NCBI RefSeq assembly: GCF_003710815.1
Contig: NZ_RHHP01000031.1
Location: forward strand, 124,001 to 188,000
Direction of reading: 5' to 3'
DNA length: 64,000 bases
Source of the DNA: Brevibacillus centrosporus
GTDB lineage: Bacteria; Bacillota; Bacilli; Brevibacillales; Brevibacillaceae
Shown piece by piece: positions 1 to 7,739 of the stretch. The notes under the pieces were generated by a model. The model saw nothing but the letters and a program-made list of their open reading frames with translations, did no database searches and was not told the DNA's origin. The position numbers were made by a program, and so were the translations under genes. Every line of letters begins with the position of its first letter. The first letter of the stretch is position 1.

Positions 1-2
1 TG

Positions 3-242
3 TACGTAAGGGAAGTACATCGTGGCAGCGGGGTGGCTGCGGGCTTAATGCATGCGGCACTCGACTACATCCGCGGATTGGGAGATGTAGATCAGGTACA
101 GCTAGCTGTCGTTACCACGAATCCGGCAGCGGTTCGCTTTTACGAGAAAATGGGCTTCCAAACCTATGGATTCGAGAAAAGAGCGCTGAAGGTAGGGGAG
201 CACTACTTCGATGAAACGCATATGTACATGCTAATCGAATAG
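3..242 (+). CDS. GNAT acetyltransferase, C-terminal part (5' end outside window)
   Basis: The reading frame is open to the left window edge and ends at TAG 240-242, so only the last 79 residues are present. The visible segment begins with VREVHRGSGVAAGLM, which fits the acetyl-CoA pyrophosphate-binding motif (R/Q-x-x-G-x-G/A) of GNAT acetyltransferases. It is followed by TTNPAAVRFYEKMGFQTYGFE, shortened here to its key residues N-x-x-A-x-x-F-Y-x-x-x-G-F, the usual GNAT C-terminal helix and strand. The substrate cannot be read from this fragment. It faces leuD, and a hairpin between them probably stops transcription from both sides. Confidence 0.8.
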   Translation, partial: YVREVHRGSGVAAGLMHAALDYIRGLGDVDQVQLAVVTTNPAAVRFYEKMGFQTYGFEKRALKVGEHYFDETHMYMLIE

Positions 243-275
243 ATCGAAGAGAAGAGGGGCTTCGGAAACAAGAAA

Positions 276-302
276 GCGAAGGCATGGAACCCGTGCCTTC
301 GC
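276..302. terminator. Bidirectional intrinsic terminator between GNAT gene and leuD
   Basis: A perfect 9-bp stem, GCGAAGGCA / TGCCTTCGC, encloses a 9-nt loop. A pyrimidine-rich CTCTCTTTTC follows on the plus strand and TTTCTTGTTT on the minus strand. It sits between two convergent genes. Confidence 0.75.
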
Positions 303-314
303 CTCTCTTTTCTA

Positions 315-902
315 TTAGGAGCGTTGTGCTTCGTATGCGGAGATTTTGTCTTCGTACTGCAGCGTCAGGCCGATGTCATCGAGTCCGTTCAGCAGGCAGT
401 AACGACGATAGGGATCCACTTCAAACGGATAGGAGAGACCCTCGTTGTCTTTCACAACCTGCTCATGCAGGTCGATTGTCAACTGGTAGTTTTCGCGGCT
501 TTCTGCCCGTTTGAACAGCTCGTCGACTTGTTCTTCGCTCAGCTTGATCGGCAAGAAGCCGTTCTTGAAGCAGTTGTTGTAGAAAATATCCGCAAAAGAT
601 GGTGCGATGACCGCACGGAATCCGTAGTCCGTAAGCGCCCAAGGTGCATGCTCACGGGAGGAGCCGCAGCCGAAGTTGTTGCGGGCGAGAAGAATGGTAG
701 AATCCTTGTACGCTGGCGTATTCAGGATGAACGAGTCAATCGGTGTGCCGTCTACGTTAAAGCGCCATTCAAAGAACAGGAACTGGCCAAAGCCACTGCG
801 CTCGATCCGTTTCAGGAATTGTTTTGGGATGATGGCGTCTGTATCTACGTTTACACGGTCGAGAGGGGCTACCTGACCTGTGTGGATGACAAATGGATTC
901 AT
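315..902 (-). CDS. leuD: 3-isopropylmalate dehydratase, small subunit
   Basis: LeuD is the swivel-domain subunit that pairs with LeuC to isomerise 2-isopropylmalate to 3-isopropylmalate in leucine synthesis. The 195-residue product has the usual family length. Visible hallmarks are the start HTGQVAPLDRVNVDTDAIIP, the segment FLKRIERSGFG, and NNFGCGSSREHAPWAL near residues 95-110, which is the conserved GCGSSREHAPWAL substrate-binding loop. Its ATG overlaps the leuC stop codon (ATGA), so the two subunits are probably translationally coupled for equal synthesis. The terminator at 276-302 ends the unit, and no leuA or leuB is attached. Confidence 0.97.
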   Translation of the reverse strand: MNPFVIHTGQVAPLDRVNVDTDAIIPKQFLKRIERSGFGQFLFFEWRFNVDGTPIDSFILNTPAYKDSTILLARNNFGCGSSREHAPWALTDYGFRAVIAPSFADIFYNNCFKNGFLPIKLSEEQVDELFKRAESRENYQLTIDLHEQVVKDNEGLSYPFEVDPYRRYCLLNGLDDIGLTLQYEDKISAYEAQRS

Positions 903-2329
903 TGGAATACCTCCTTGCTCACGTTCTCATTTTTCCATTCACGTACGTCTACGAAGTGGCCAGCAATCGCCGCAGCTGCAGCCATTTCCGGGCTCACCAG
1001 ATGTGTGCGTCCACCGCGTCCTTGACGACCTTCGAAGTTCCGGTTAGAGGTAGAAGCGCAGCGTTCGCCCTCCGAGAGGATGTCAGGGTTCATCGCGAGG
1101 CACATCGAGCAGCCGGACTCGCGCCAGTCAAAGCCAGCTTCTTGGAAAATGAGGTGCAAGCCTTCTTGTTCGGCGAGCTGTTTCACCGATTGAGAACCAG
1201 GAACGACCATGGCATGAACAGCAGGGGAGACCTTGCGTCCCTTAGCTACCTCAGCTGCTTTGCGAAGGTCTTCGATCCGACCGTTCGTACAGGAGCCGAT
1301 AAACACGCGATCGATTTTGATTTCATTCATCGGTGTGCCAGGCTCAAGACCCATGTAAGCGAGCGCGTCTTGCGCAGCTTTGCGTTGTGCAGTGGTCTCG
1401 AAGGACTCTGGATTTGGAACGGTGCTTGTGATGTTGGTACCCATTCCAGGACTAGTACCCCATGTCACTTGCGGAGCGATTTGTGTAGCATCGATTTCTA
1501 CCACTGTGTCGTACGTCGCACCTTCGTCTGTGACAAGCTGTTTCCACGCTTCTACGGCAGCCAGGAAGTCTTCACCCTGTGGTACATAACGCTTGCCTTT
1601 CAGGTAGTTAAACGTAGTCTCGTCAGGAGCGATCAGACCCGCGCGAGCGCCGCCTTCAATCGTCATGTTGCAAACTGTCATACGCTCTTCCATGGTCAGC
1701 TTGCGGATGGCAGCACCTGTATACTCGATAACATAGCCAGTAGCGAAGTCAGTTCCGTATTTTGCGATAATCGCCAAAATTAAGTCTTTTGCGCTGACTC
1801 CGAATGGCAAGTCGCCATTTACGCGCACTTCCATCGTTTTTGGCTTGAGCTGCTGGAGGCACTGGGTCGCCAGTACGTGTTCAACCTCGCTGGTGCCGAT
1901 CCCGAATGCCAGGGCACCGAATGCTCCGTGTGTAGACGTGTGGCTGTCCCCGCAAACAATCGTTTTCCCTGGGTGAGTCAGACCGAGCTCAGGACCGATG
2001 ACGTGTACGATCCCTTGGTCAGGGCTGTTCAGGTCAGCGAGGGTGATGCCAAATTCTTGGCAGTTCTCAGTCAATGTTTCCATTTGCTGACGGGAGATTG
2101 GATCTTTTACATTGAAGCGGTCTGCTGTAGGAACGTTGTGGTCCATCGTAGCGAATGTGAGCTCAGGACGGCGAACCTTGCGACCAGCCAAGCGAAGCCC
2201 TTCAAATGCCTGTGGAGAGGTAACCTCGTGAACCAAATGCAGGTCGATGTACAAAAGGCTAGGTTTTCCTGCTTCCTCGTGAATCGCGTGATTGTCCCAA
2301 ATCTTTTCAAACATGGTGCGAGCTTTCAT
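899..2329 (-). CDS. leuC: 3-isopropylmalate dehydratase, large subunit
   Basis: LeuC is the 4Fe-4S aconitase-type catalytic subunit of isopropylmalate isomerase. The start MKARTMFEKIWDNHAI at 2329 is chosen because GGAGG lies 8 nt upstream and LeuC proteins begin this way; a longer frame to 2395 would add 22 residues without a ribosome site. That gives 476 residues, normal for LeuC. Cluster ligands are visible in IGSCTNGR and in the ESGCSMCLAMN segment near the C-terminus, which supplies the C-x-x-C pair. The start also has VCGDSHTSTHGAFG. It is first in a leuCD operon and is divergent from a LysR gene, which suggests direct control by that regulator. Confidence 0.97.
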   Translation of the reverse strand: MKARTMFEKIWDNHAIHEEAGKPSLLYIDLHLVHEVTSPQAFEGLRLAGRKVRRPELTFATMDHNVPTADRFNVKDPISRQQMETLTENCQEFGITLADLNSPDQGIVHVIGPELGLTHPGKTIVCGDSHTSTHGAFGALAFGIGTSEVEHVLATQCLQQLKPKTMEVRVNGDLPFGVSAKDLILAIIAKYGTDFATGYVIEYTGAAIRKLTMEERMTVCNMTIEGGARAGLIAPDETTFNYLKGKRYVPQGEDFLAAVEAWKQLVTDEGATYDTVVEIDATQIAPQVTWGTSPGMGTNITSTVPNPESFETTAQRKAAQDALAYMGLEPGTPMNEIKIDRVFIGSCTNGRIEDLRKAAEVAKGRKVSPAVHAMVVPGSQSVKQLAEQEGLHLIFQEAGFDWRESGCSMCLAMNPDILSEGERCASTSNRNFEGRQGRGGRTHLVSPEMAAAAAIAGHFVDVREWKNENVSKEVFQ

Positions 2330-2366
2330 AATGACGATTCCTCCTTCGTTCGAAACTCTTATCAAG

Positions 2367-2395
2367 GTTGTATCATGGTAAAGAAAATAGTTCAA
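2367..2395 (-). promoter_or_regulatory. leuCD promoter (sigma-A type, extended -10)
   Basis: Read on the minus strand, TTGAAC (2395-2390) and TACAAC (2372-2367) are 17 bp apart. A TGn extension precedes the -10 element. Predicted transcription starts near 2360, just upstream of the leuC GGAGG. It lies in the shared intergenic space with the LysR gene. Confidence 0.55.
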
Positions 2396-2398
2396 AGA

Positions 2399-2409
2399 TA
2401 TAATAATTA
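2399..2409. promoter_or_regulatory. ATAATAATTAT palindrome, LysR promoter/operator candidate
   Basis: A perfect palindrome, ATAAT-A-ATTAT, covers 2400-2410 and contains the hexamer TATAAT at 2399-2404, a plausible -10 for the LysR gene on the plus strand. No good -35 is present. The position between the divergent leuC and LysR promoters is where LysR-type regulators normally bind; the binding itself is inferred. Confidence 0.35.
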
Positions 2410-2444
2410 TGAGAAGGATAGTTTTTGCCTATCGGGAGGTTTTT

Positions 2445-3332
2445 ATGGAGTTACGACAAGTTCGCTATGTGCTTGCAGTCGCAGAAGAACGCAGTTTTTC
2501 GCGAGCAGCAAACCGATTACATCTGGCTCAGCCATCGCTTAGCCAACAGATCGCCAAACTAGAAAAATTGCTCGGAGTGAGCTTGTTTCATCGGCTGCCC
2601 CAACATGTGGAGCTGACGGATGCAGGACAACGTTTTGTGCAAGTCGCCCAAACATTGGTCGATATGTCAGAGGGCTTGGAGCGCGAGATGCGTGCGTACG
2701 CGGTCGGGGAGAGCGGCAAGCTGCTCGTCGGTAGCTTGCCGATCACGGGAGCCTACGTCCTGCCGCGCGTCATTTCTGCCTTTACCAAGCAGTTTCCGGG
2801 TGTAGAGCTGCAGCTGATGGAGGATACTTCCAGTCATTTGGAGCAGCTGCTCGTGCGAGGGAAAATCGATGTGAGTCTATTGACCATGCCAATCAGTGAT
2901 CCTTCCCTGGAGATTATTCCGGCGATCAATGAGGAAATATTCTTGGCGCTGCCTCCTAGTCATCCTCTGGCCGATCGGAAGGAAATCGATTTGGCGGAAG
3001 TAGCGGACCAGCCCTTTATTTTGCTAAAAGAAGGACAAGGCTTCCGCACCATTTCCCTGCGTCTCTGTGAGCAGGCAGGCTTTCGTCCCAAGATCGTTTT
3101 CGAGAGCAGCAACATCCAGACGGTGCAGTCTTTAGTGGCAGCTGGAATGGGGCTTTCCTTTGCTCCCAAAATGATTACGCTGGCACCTGGCACCGTCGAG
3201 CCGCCTGTCTACGTCCGCATGACAGCCAAGCCGTACCGGACGCTCGTCGTGGCGTATCGCAAGGACAGGCCACTGTCTCGCCCTGCTGAGGTGTTCGTGC
3301 AAAACCTCGTAGAACAGGGAGAACATATCTAA
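2445..3332 (+). CDS. LysR-family transcriptional regulator, divergent from leuCD
   Basis: This is a DNA-binding regulator with a winged helix-turn-helix at residues 1-60 (MELRQVRYVLAVAEERSFS, then the HLAQPSLSQQIAKLEKLLG recognition region) and a periplasmic-binding-protein-like co-inducer domain after residue 90. The start at 2445 follows GGGAGGT by 6 nt; the frame extends 12 codons upstream but overlaps the presumed promoter. The product is 295 residues, typical of the family. Its divergent arrangement with leuCD, with overlapping promoters, makes leucine-pathway control the simplest reading, although the co-inducer is unknown. A short hairpin follows the gene. Confidence 0.9.
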   Translation: MELRQVRYVLAVAEERSFSRAANRLHLAQPSLSQQIAKLEKLLGVSLFHRLPQHVELTDAGQRFVQVAQTLVDMSEGLEREMRAYAVGESGKLLVGSLPITGAYVLPRVISAFTKQFPGVELQLMEDTSSHLEQLLVRGKIDVSLLTMPISDPSLEIIPAINEEIFLALPPSHPLADRKEIDLAEVADQPFILLKEGQGFRTISLRLCEQAGFRPKIVFESSNIQTVQSLVAAGMGLSFAPKMITLAPGTVEPPVYVRMTAKPYRTLVVAYRKDRPLSRPAEVFVQNLVEQGEHI

Positions 3333-3335
3333 AGC

Positions 3336-3353
3336 AAAAGGCGAGCCTTTTTT
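3336..3353 (+). terminator. Short intrinsic terminator after LysR gene
   Basis: AAAAGG-CGAG-CCTTTT followed by further T residues forms a 6-bp stem with a tetraloop directly after the stop codon. The stem is short, so efficiency is uncertain. Confidence 0.45.
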
Positions 3354-3446
3354 GCCCGCGAAGTCCCGGCGGCTACACTTCCAGTTACGCAAGATCGGCA
3401 AGGTTGTGATACACTATTTCCAAATCATTCTGGGAGGGAAACAACC

Positions 3447-3794
3447 ATGAGAGAAGTAAAAATAGAAGCAGATTTTGAGCAAGTAATCTGTGCATCGAAG
3501 CCAGTTGTCGTGAAGTTCTTCACAGATTGGTGCCCAGACTGTCATCGGATCGACCCATTCATGCCAGCAGTTGAAGAAAAGTATCAAGCAGAGCTGGACA
3601 TGATTTCGGTAAACCGCGACACGTTGCCAGAGCTGTCTCAAAAGCTGGATGTATTCGGAATCCCAAGCTTCATTGCCTTCCAGGAAGGAAAAGAACTGAT
3701 TCGCTTTGTTAACAAACTGGGCAAAAGCCGTGAAGAAATCGAGCATTTCCTGGATCGCGTCATCCAAGTAGGAAAAGGGCTGGAGCAAGCCTAA
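3447..3794 (+). CDS. Thioredoxin-family protein (YtpP-like), WCPDC active site
   Basis: The 115-residue protein has a thioredoxin fold with the redox motif WCPDC at about residues 29-33 in the context KFFTDWCPDCHRIDPFMPAV, and the conserved cis-proline segment FGIPSFIAF near residue 72. The active site has Pro-Asp between the cysteines instead of Gly-Pro. This matches the YtpP-type thioredoxin-like proteins of Bacillus and suggests a redox potential different from TrxA. There is no signal peptide, so it should be cytoplasmic. A ribosome site GGGAGGG lies 9 nt before the ATG. It stands alone between a regulator gene and an RNA-modification gene. Confidence 0.9.
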   Translation: MREVKIEADFEQVICASKPVVVKFFTDWCPDCHRIDPFMPAVEEKYQAELDMISVNRDTLPELSQKLDVFGIPSFIAFQEGKELIRFVNKLGKSREEIEHFLDRVIQVGKGLEQA

Positions 3795-3829
3795 GTCTTG
3801 AGTAGAAATGCCAGGGAGAATCGAACGCC

Positions 3830-4738
3830 ATGCAAACCATGAAAAAAGAAGGGGAGTGGCTTGTAGCGCGCTTGACTGCCGCTGATGCAGCCACCCCGAT
3901 TGGGAACCTGCTTAGAGAGGGATGGAAGCTGCCTCGCAAGCAGGTCCATCTTTTATTTCAGCACAAAGAAGTTTTCATCGATGGTCAGCCTGTGCCGCAG
4001 CATGCAAAGGTGGAAGAAGGGCAAGAAATCCGGCTGCGTCTATGCCAGCCGGAGCCGTTTGGGATCGAGCCGGTAGAAGAGCCTCTCGACGTCTTGTACG
4101 AGGACGACCATCTGCTAATCGTTGAAAAGCAGGCAGGAATCCTGCTGCATCCAACAGAGCCGCACCACCATTTGACGTTGGATCATCTGGTTGCGGGCCA
4201 CTTTTTCCGCACAGGGCAGCAGGCAAAAGTACGGCATGTCCACAGGCTGGATCAGGATACCTCTGGTGTCGTGCTGTACGCCAAGCACCCTTGGGCGTCC
4301 GCCGTTTTGGATGAAATGCTGCGCGAGAGGCTCATCAAACGGACGTATGTGGCCTTCGTACATGGGCAGGTGACCAAAGAGAGCGGGAAGATCAATCAAC
4401 CGATCGGAAAAGACCGCAATCACGCCACACGTAGAAGAGTGACGCCAAATGGGGAATCAGCCATTACGCACTATACGGTACGAGAGAAGTATCGAAACGC
4501 CACAAAAGTCGAATGCAGACTGGAGACAGGGAGGACCCATCAGATTCGGGTTCATCTCAGCTACATCGGACATCCATTGATCGGCGATACCTTGTACGGA
4601 GGCAAGCGCGACGGGATCTCGCGTCAGGCTCTGCACGCAGAAGTCCTGCAATTTACGCATCCATTTGGAAATGAAACAGTCGAAGTGCATGCCGATCTGC
4701 CAGCCGATCTGGTGGAGCTGGAAAAGAGACTCAGATAA
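3830..4738 (+). CDS. RluA-family RNA pseudouridine synthase
   Basis: The enzyme isomerises uridine to pseudouridine in rRNA or tRNA. An N-terminal S4-like RNA-binding region spans residues 20-75 (LPRKQVHLLFQHKEVFIDG). It is followed by the catalytic domain carrying VHRLDQDTSGVVLYAK near residue 140, where the Asp of HRLD is the nucleophile. GRTHQIRVHLSYIGHPLIGD near residue 235 is another family signature. At 302 residues it is of usual length. The target uridine cannot be assigned because several RluA paralogues exist in Bacillales. The start could also be the ATG nine bases downstream, since GGGAGA lies 12 nt before the first ATG. Confidence 0.9.
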   Translation: MQTMKKEGEWLVARLTAADAATPIGNLLREGWKLPRKQVHLLFQHKEVFIDGQPVPQHAKVEEGQEIRLRLCQPEPFGIEPVEEPLDVLYEDDHLLIVEKQAGILLHPTEPHHHLTLDHLVAGHFFRTGQQAKVRHVHRLDQDTSGVVLYAKHPWASAVLDEMLRERLIKRTYVAFVHGQVTKESGKINQPIGKDRNHATRRRVTPNGESAITHYTVREKYRNATKVECRLETGRTHQIRVHLSYIGHPLIGDTLYGGKRDGISRQALHAEVLQFTHPFGNETVEVHADLPADLVELEKRLR

Positions 4739-4797
4739 GTGCCAATGCTGCCGTAGGTGAATAAACTGCCAGGGAGGAATCGAGAGAGGGTGGTGTG

Positions 4798-5916
4798 ATG
4801 AAACGACCCACGATCGGTGTTCTGACCTGGCGCGAAGGCAAACGATTTGCAGAGCCGGCGTACTTCCGGCGTCTTCTCCGGGCAGGACAGGAGCTGGGCA
4901 GCACGGTTTTTTTGTTTTCTCCCAAGGATGTGCTGGCACAAGGAAAACAGGTGAGAGGTTTTATTCTTGACGCAAATGGCAACTGGCAGGCGCGGATGTT
5001 CGACCGGCCGGATGCCGTTTTTGATCGATACCGCTATACGCCAACGCAAGCTTTTAAAGACTATGTCGCGTTTCGCCGCACGAGCAATTTCCTCTATGCC
5101 AACAATCGCTTGGCGAATAAATGGCGCGTGCATGAGGTGTTGTATCGGGATGAGCGGATGCATCGCTGGCTGCCGGAGACCTTTTTGTACAACCGTGCCA
5201 ACTTCGTTAAAATGCTGGGCAGGCATTCCTTTTTGTACGTCAAGCCGTTGAACGGTACAGGTGGGCGCAACATCCTTTGCATTGAAAAGACGGATCAGGG
5301 CTACCGCCTGCTGGGACGAGACAGGCAGCGATCGAAAATATCTACCGTCGTCAAACAGGTGGATGCTGTTTTGCGTTATGTCGATCGCTGGACGAGGGCA
5401 GAAAAGTATATTGTGCAGCAAGGACTTCGGCTACAGCTCGTCCCGAAACGGGCTGTCGACATGCGCCTTCTGATTCAAAAGGACGGCAATGGCGATTGGA
5501 GGGTTACGGGGCACGGGATGCGTGTCGGGGGAGAGCGCAGCGCCACATCGAACCTGCACGGCGGCGGAAAGGCGATGCCCGTTCAGGAGTTTTTGCGTCC
5601 GCGATTTGGGGATGCACGCACCGTGGAAATCGTGCGAGACTGCGAGCAGCTGGCCAATCAGACGGCAGAATCCCTGGAGAATCACTTTGGCCGGATGGTG
5701 GAGTTCGGCCTTGATATCGGGATTGATGTAAACGGACGTGCGTGGCTGATCGAGGTGAATCCGAAGCCTGCTCGCGAGGTATTCCGGGAAATGGGGGCCG
5801 TGCAGCAGTACAAACAGGCCATTTCGAGACCAATCGAATACGCGATGTATTTGGCTCGCACGAAAGGACAGGAAGAGAAAGAGAAAAAGTATTCCCGCGT
5901 ATCCGCCAGGCGGTGA
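4798..5916 (+). CDS. YheC/YheD-family ATP-grasp protein (spore-associated)
   Basis: The 372-residue product matches the YheC/YheD family, ATP-grasp-like proteins found in endospore formers and associated with the spore coat. Family features are the opening PTIGVLTWREGK, the segment FDRYRYTPTQAFKDYVAF, the glycine-rich VKPLNGTGGRNILCI near residue 150, and the ATP-grasp end FGLDIGIDVNGRAWLIEVNPKP near residues 300-320, whose Glu and Asn are typical metal ligands. The ATG at 4798 is preferred over the GTG immediately before it. It is followed by a strong terminator. The presence of this family is one argument for a spore-forming host. The exact reaction is not known. Confidence 0.85.
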   Translation: MKRPTIGVLTWREGKRFAEPAYFRRLLRAGQELGSTVFLFSPKDVLAQGKQVRGFILDANGNWQARMFDRPDAVFDRYRYTPTQAFKDYVAFRRTSNFLYANNRLANKWRVHEVLYRDERMHRWLPETFLYNRANFVKMLGRHSFLYVKPLNGTGGRNILCIEKTDQGYRLLGRDRQRSKISTVVKQVDAVLRYVDRWTRAEKYIVQQGLRLQLVPKRAVDMRLLIQKDGNGDWRVTGHGMRVGGERSATSNLHGGGKAMPVQEFLRPRFGDARTVEIVRDCEQLANQTAESLENHFGRMVEFGLDIGIDVNGRAWLIEVNPKPAREVFREMGAVQQYKQAISRPIEYAMYLARTKGQEEKEKKYSRVSARR

Positions 5917-6002
5917 GGCGAGGGGACAAAATGCAGGGGGAAGGAAAGCTTCGGACCTGTACGATTCGATTCCAAAACTAAAAAATGAGCGTGAATGACA
6001 GG

Positions 6003-6034
6003 AAAAGCCGGACCAGCAGCAGGTCCGGTTTTTT
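6003..6034 (+). terminator. Intrinsic terminator after the YheC/YheD gene
   Basis: CCGGACC (6008-6014) pairs with GGTCCGG (6022-6028) across a 7-nt loop, followed by six T residues and preceded by a complementary A run. It is a textbook rho-independent terminator. Confidence 0.85.
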
Positions 6035-6149
6035 CATTTGCCATTGTGCGAGAAAGGGAGCAATTGGAAAGATACATAATACTGATTATGTAAACTTATT
6101 TCACAATGAAACCAGCAGGTAACGGCAGTCGTAGGGGGCAACTTTTCGA

Positions 6150-6605
6150 TTAAAGCAGGTCCTGGGACAGACGAACCATATCGATCACCTGTATGCCATT
6201 TTCAAAGATCGGCTCGTCGTAATGGCGGAGAAAAAAGTCCCGGTCCACTCCTGTGATGCGGAAGCCGCATTTTTGGTAAAGGGCGAGCTGTCCAACGCTT
6301 GAATTTCCCGTACCGATCTCCAGCGTGCGATATCCGAGCAGCTTCGCCTGCTCAATTGCATGCTGGACCAGACGTTTGCCGAGACCTTGTCCTTGCCTGG
6401 CCTCTGCGACAGCGACATTGACCAGCTCGATCGTATCCGGGCGGGTCGGCAGCAGCACATAAACGCCGTAGATGGCATCAGCTTCCTGGGCGATATAGCA
6501 TACGCCCCGTTTGATATATTCTTCTACCAGCTTTTGCGAAGGATCTGCCAGCAAGAGCAAGTCTAGCGGGATAGGGTAGGAAGCAGGCAATGGTTTAATT
6601 TCCAT
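6150..6605 (-). CDS. GNAT-family N-acetyltransferase
   Basis: A 151-residue GNAT protein. The CoA-binding loop is ARQGQGLGKRLVQHAIEQAK near residue 80 (Q-x-x-G-x-G), preceded by the strand ELVNVAVAEA and followed by NSSVGQLALYQKCGFRITGV, the usual C-terminal motif. The start at 6605 lies 9 nt after AAAGGAG; an upstream GTG at 6614 would overlap that ribosome site. It begins 20 nt after the stop codon of the LysR gene on the same strand, so the two are probably cotranscribed. The acetylated substrate is unknown. Confidence 0.88.
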   Translation of the reverse strand: MEIKPLPASYPIPLDLLLLADPSQKLVEEYIKRGVCYIAQEADAIYGVYVLLPTRPDTIELVNVAVAEARQGQGLGKRLVQHAIEQAKLLGYRTLEIGTGNSSVGQLALYQKCGFRITGVDRDFFLRHYDEPIFENGIQVIDMVRLSQDLL

Positions 6606-6625
6606 GTCAGTCACTCCTTTAATGA

Positions 6626-7531
6626 TTATTTTTCGCCTTTCTCGATGTGCTGTCTCAAAAGCCGCAAAAGCTCCTTGGACGTCTTGGTCAAGGAGTTTTT
6701 TTTCTTTTTGACCCAGGCGATCTGCATCTTGATTTGCTCACCGTTCATCAATAGCGGGACCACCACGATTTCGCCGTCATCCAAAAAGGCGTGGTTGCGA
6801 ATCGAAAGCTCCGAGAGAAAAGTGATGCTCGTCCCGTTGACGACTCTGCTCTTAATGGCCTCGATATTGTTGGTGGTCAAAGAGTACTTAAAGTAATCAC
6901 TTTTGTTGAAGTAGTTGCGGAACCACTCCTTGATACTGCCATTATAAATGACGATGCGCTGATCGATCACTTCTTCGGGAGATAAAGACTCTTTCTTGGC
7001 AAGAGGAGAGTCTTTATTGATACAGACAAAAGTATTGGATGACATCAGCACCTGATAATCCAGCTCTGGGTCTTGCCGAATCTCGTCATTCAGGATCAAA
7101 AAGCCCAGATCGAACAGGTTGTTTCGCACTTCATAAATAATTTCCTTCGAGCTTTTTTCTGCAACTTCGATTTGTGTAGAAGGGTGCTCGCTCATAATGG
7201 TTTCCAGAGATTGGTTCAGGATCAGCATGAACATTGGAACAGAGGCGAGTTTGAGTTCCCGTTTTGCTTTTGGCCCGTGCTCATCCGCAATGTCATTGAA
7301 CTCACTGACTTTGCTCAAGATTTCCTCGGCTTTCTGGATCAGCTTCCATCCGGCTGGTGTAGGCACGATACCTGTTCGAGAACGAATGAACAAAGTAAAG
7401 CCCAGGTCCTGCTCCATGCGCGAGATCGATTTGCTGACAGCGGATTGAGAGACGTGAAGATTTTGGGCAGTAGCTGAAATGGAGCCCGTTCTGGTTGTTT
7501 CTACTAAATACTGTAGCTGTTCAATATTCAC
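6626..7531 (-). CDS. LysR-family regulator divergent from the catabolic operon
   Basis: A 301-residue LysR regulator starting at GTG 7531, which has GGAGGG 7 nt upstream; longer frames reach past the promoter. The helix-turn-helix is at residues 1-60 (NIEQLQYLVETTRTGSIS, then QNLHVSQSAVSKSISRMEQD). The remainder is the co-inducer-binding region. Its promoter overlaps that of the ten-gene catabolic run at 7740-17221 on the other strand. LysR regulators commonly control a divergent operon and sense a pathway compound, so it probably activates that run in response to the imported acid or an intermediate. Confidence 0.92.
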   Translation of the reverse strand: MNIEQLQYLVETTRTGSISATAQNLHVSQSAVSKSISRMEQDLGFTLFIRSRTGIVPTPAGWKLIQKAEEILSKVSEFNDIADEHGPKAKRELKLASVPMFMLILNQSLETIMSEHPSTQIEVAEKSSKEIIYEVRNNLFDLGFLILNDEIRQDPELDYQVLMSSNTFVCINKDSPLAKKESLSPEEVIDQRIVIYNGSIKEWFRNYFNKSDYFKYSLTTNNIEAIKSRVVNGTSITFLSELSIRNHAFLDDGEIVVVPLLMNGEQIKMQIAWVKKKKNSLTKTSKELLRLLRQHIEKGEK

Positions 7532-7580
7532 TTGGCACCCTCCAGTATGACAAAATCTCATACCAATATGACTAACCTGT

Positions 7581-7611
7581 ATTTTATCAGGAGACAGAAA
7601 TGAAATACAAT
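7581..7611. promoter_or_regulatory. Overlapping divergent promoters of LysR gene and catabolic operon
   Basis: On the plus strand TTATCA (7584-7589) and TACAAT (7606-7611) are spaced by 16 bp. On the minus strand TTGTAT (7610-7605) and TAAAAT (7586-7581) are spaced by 18 bp with a TGn extension. The two promoters occupy the same 30 bp, the classic LysR arrangement. Nearby dyads are ATAC-N15-GTAT (from 7560) and CAATT-N9-AATTG (from 7618), which are candidate operator halves. Confidence 0.5.
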
Positions 7612-7739
7612 ATAAACAATTCAGTAAACCAATTGTGAATGCGCTTTCTACAAGCAGACGCGTTCTTGGTTTTAGATAGTAAGAAAACTCATTGATCAAA
7701 CAAGTTTCATGACAAAAGCAAGCGATGAGGGGGAGCAGG

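Noticed and set aside
893..1783. Long plus-strand frames antisense to leuC and leuD.
   Set aside because: Shadows of well-supported genes on the other strand, with no initiation signals.
2330..2444. T-box or leucine attenuator ahead of leuC.
   Set aside because: The 115-bp gap is too short and lacks the T-box sequence and terminator/antiterminator stems.
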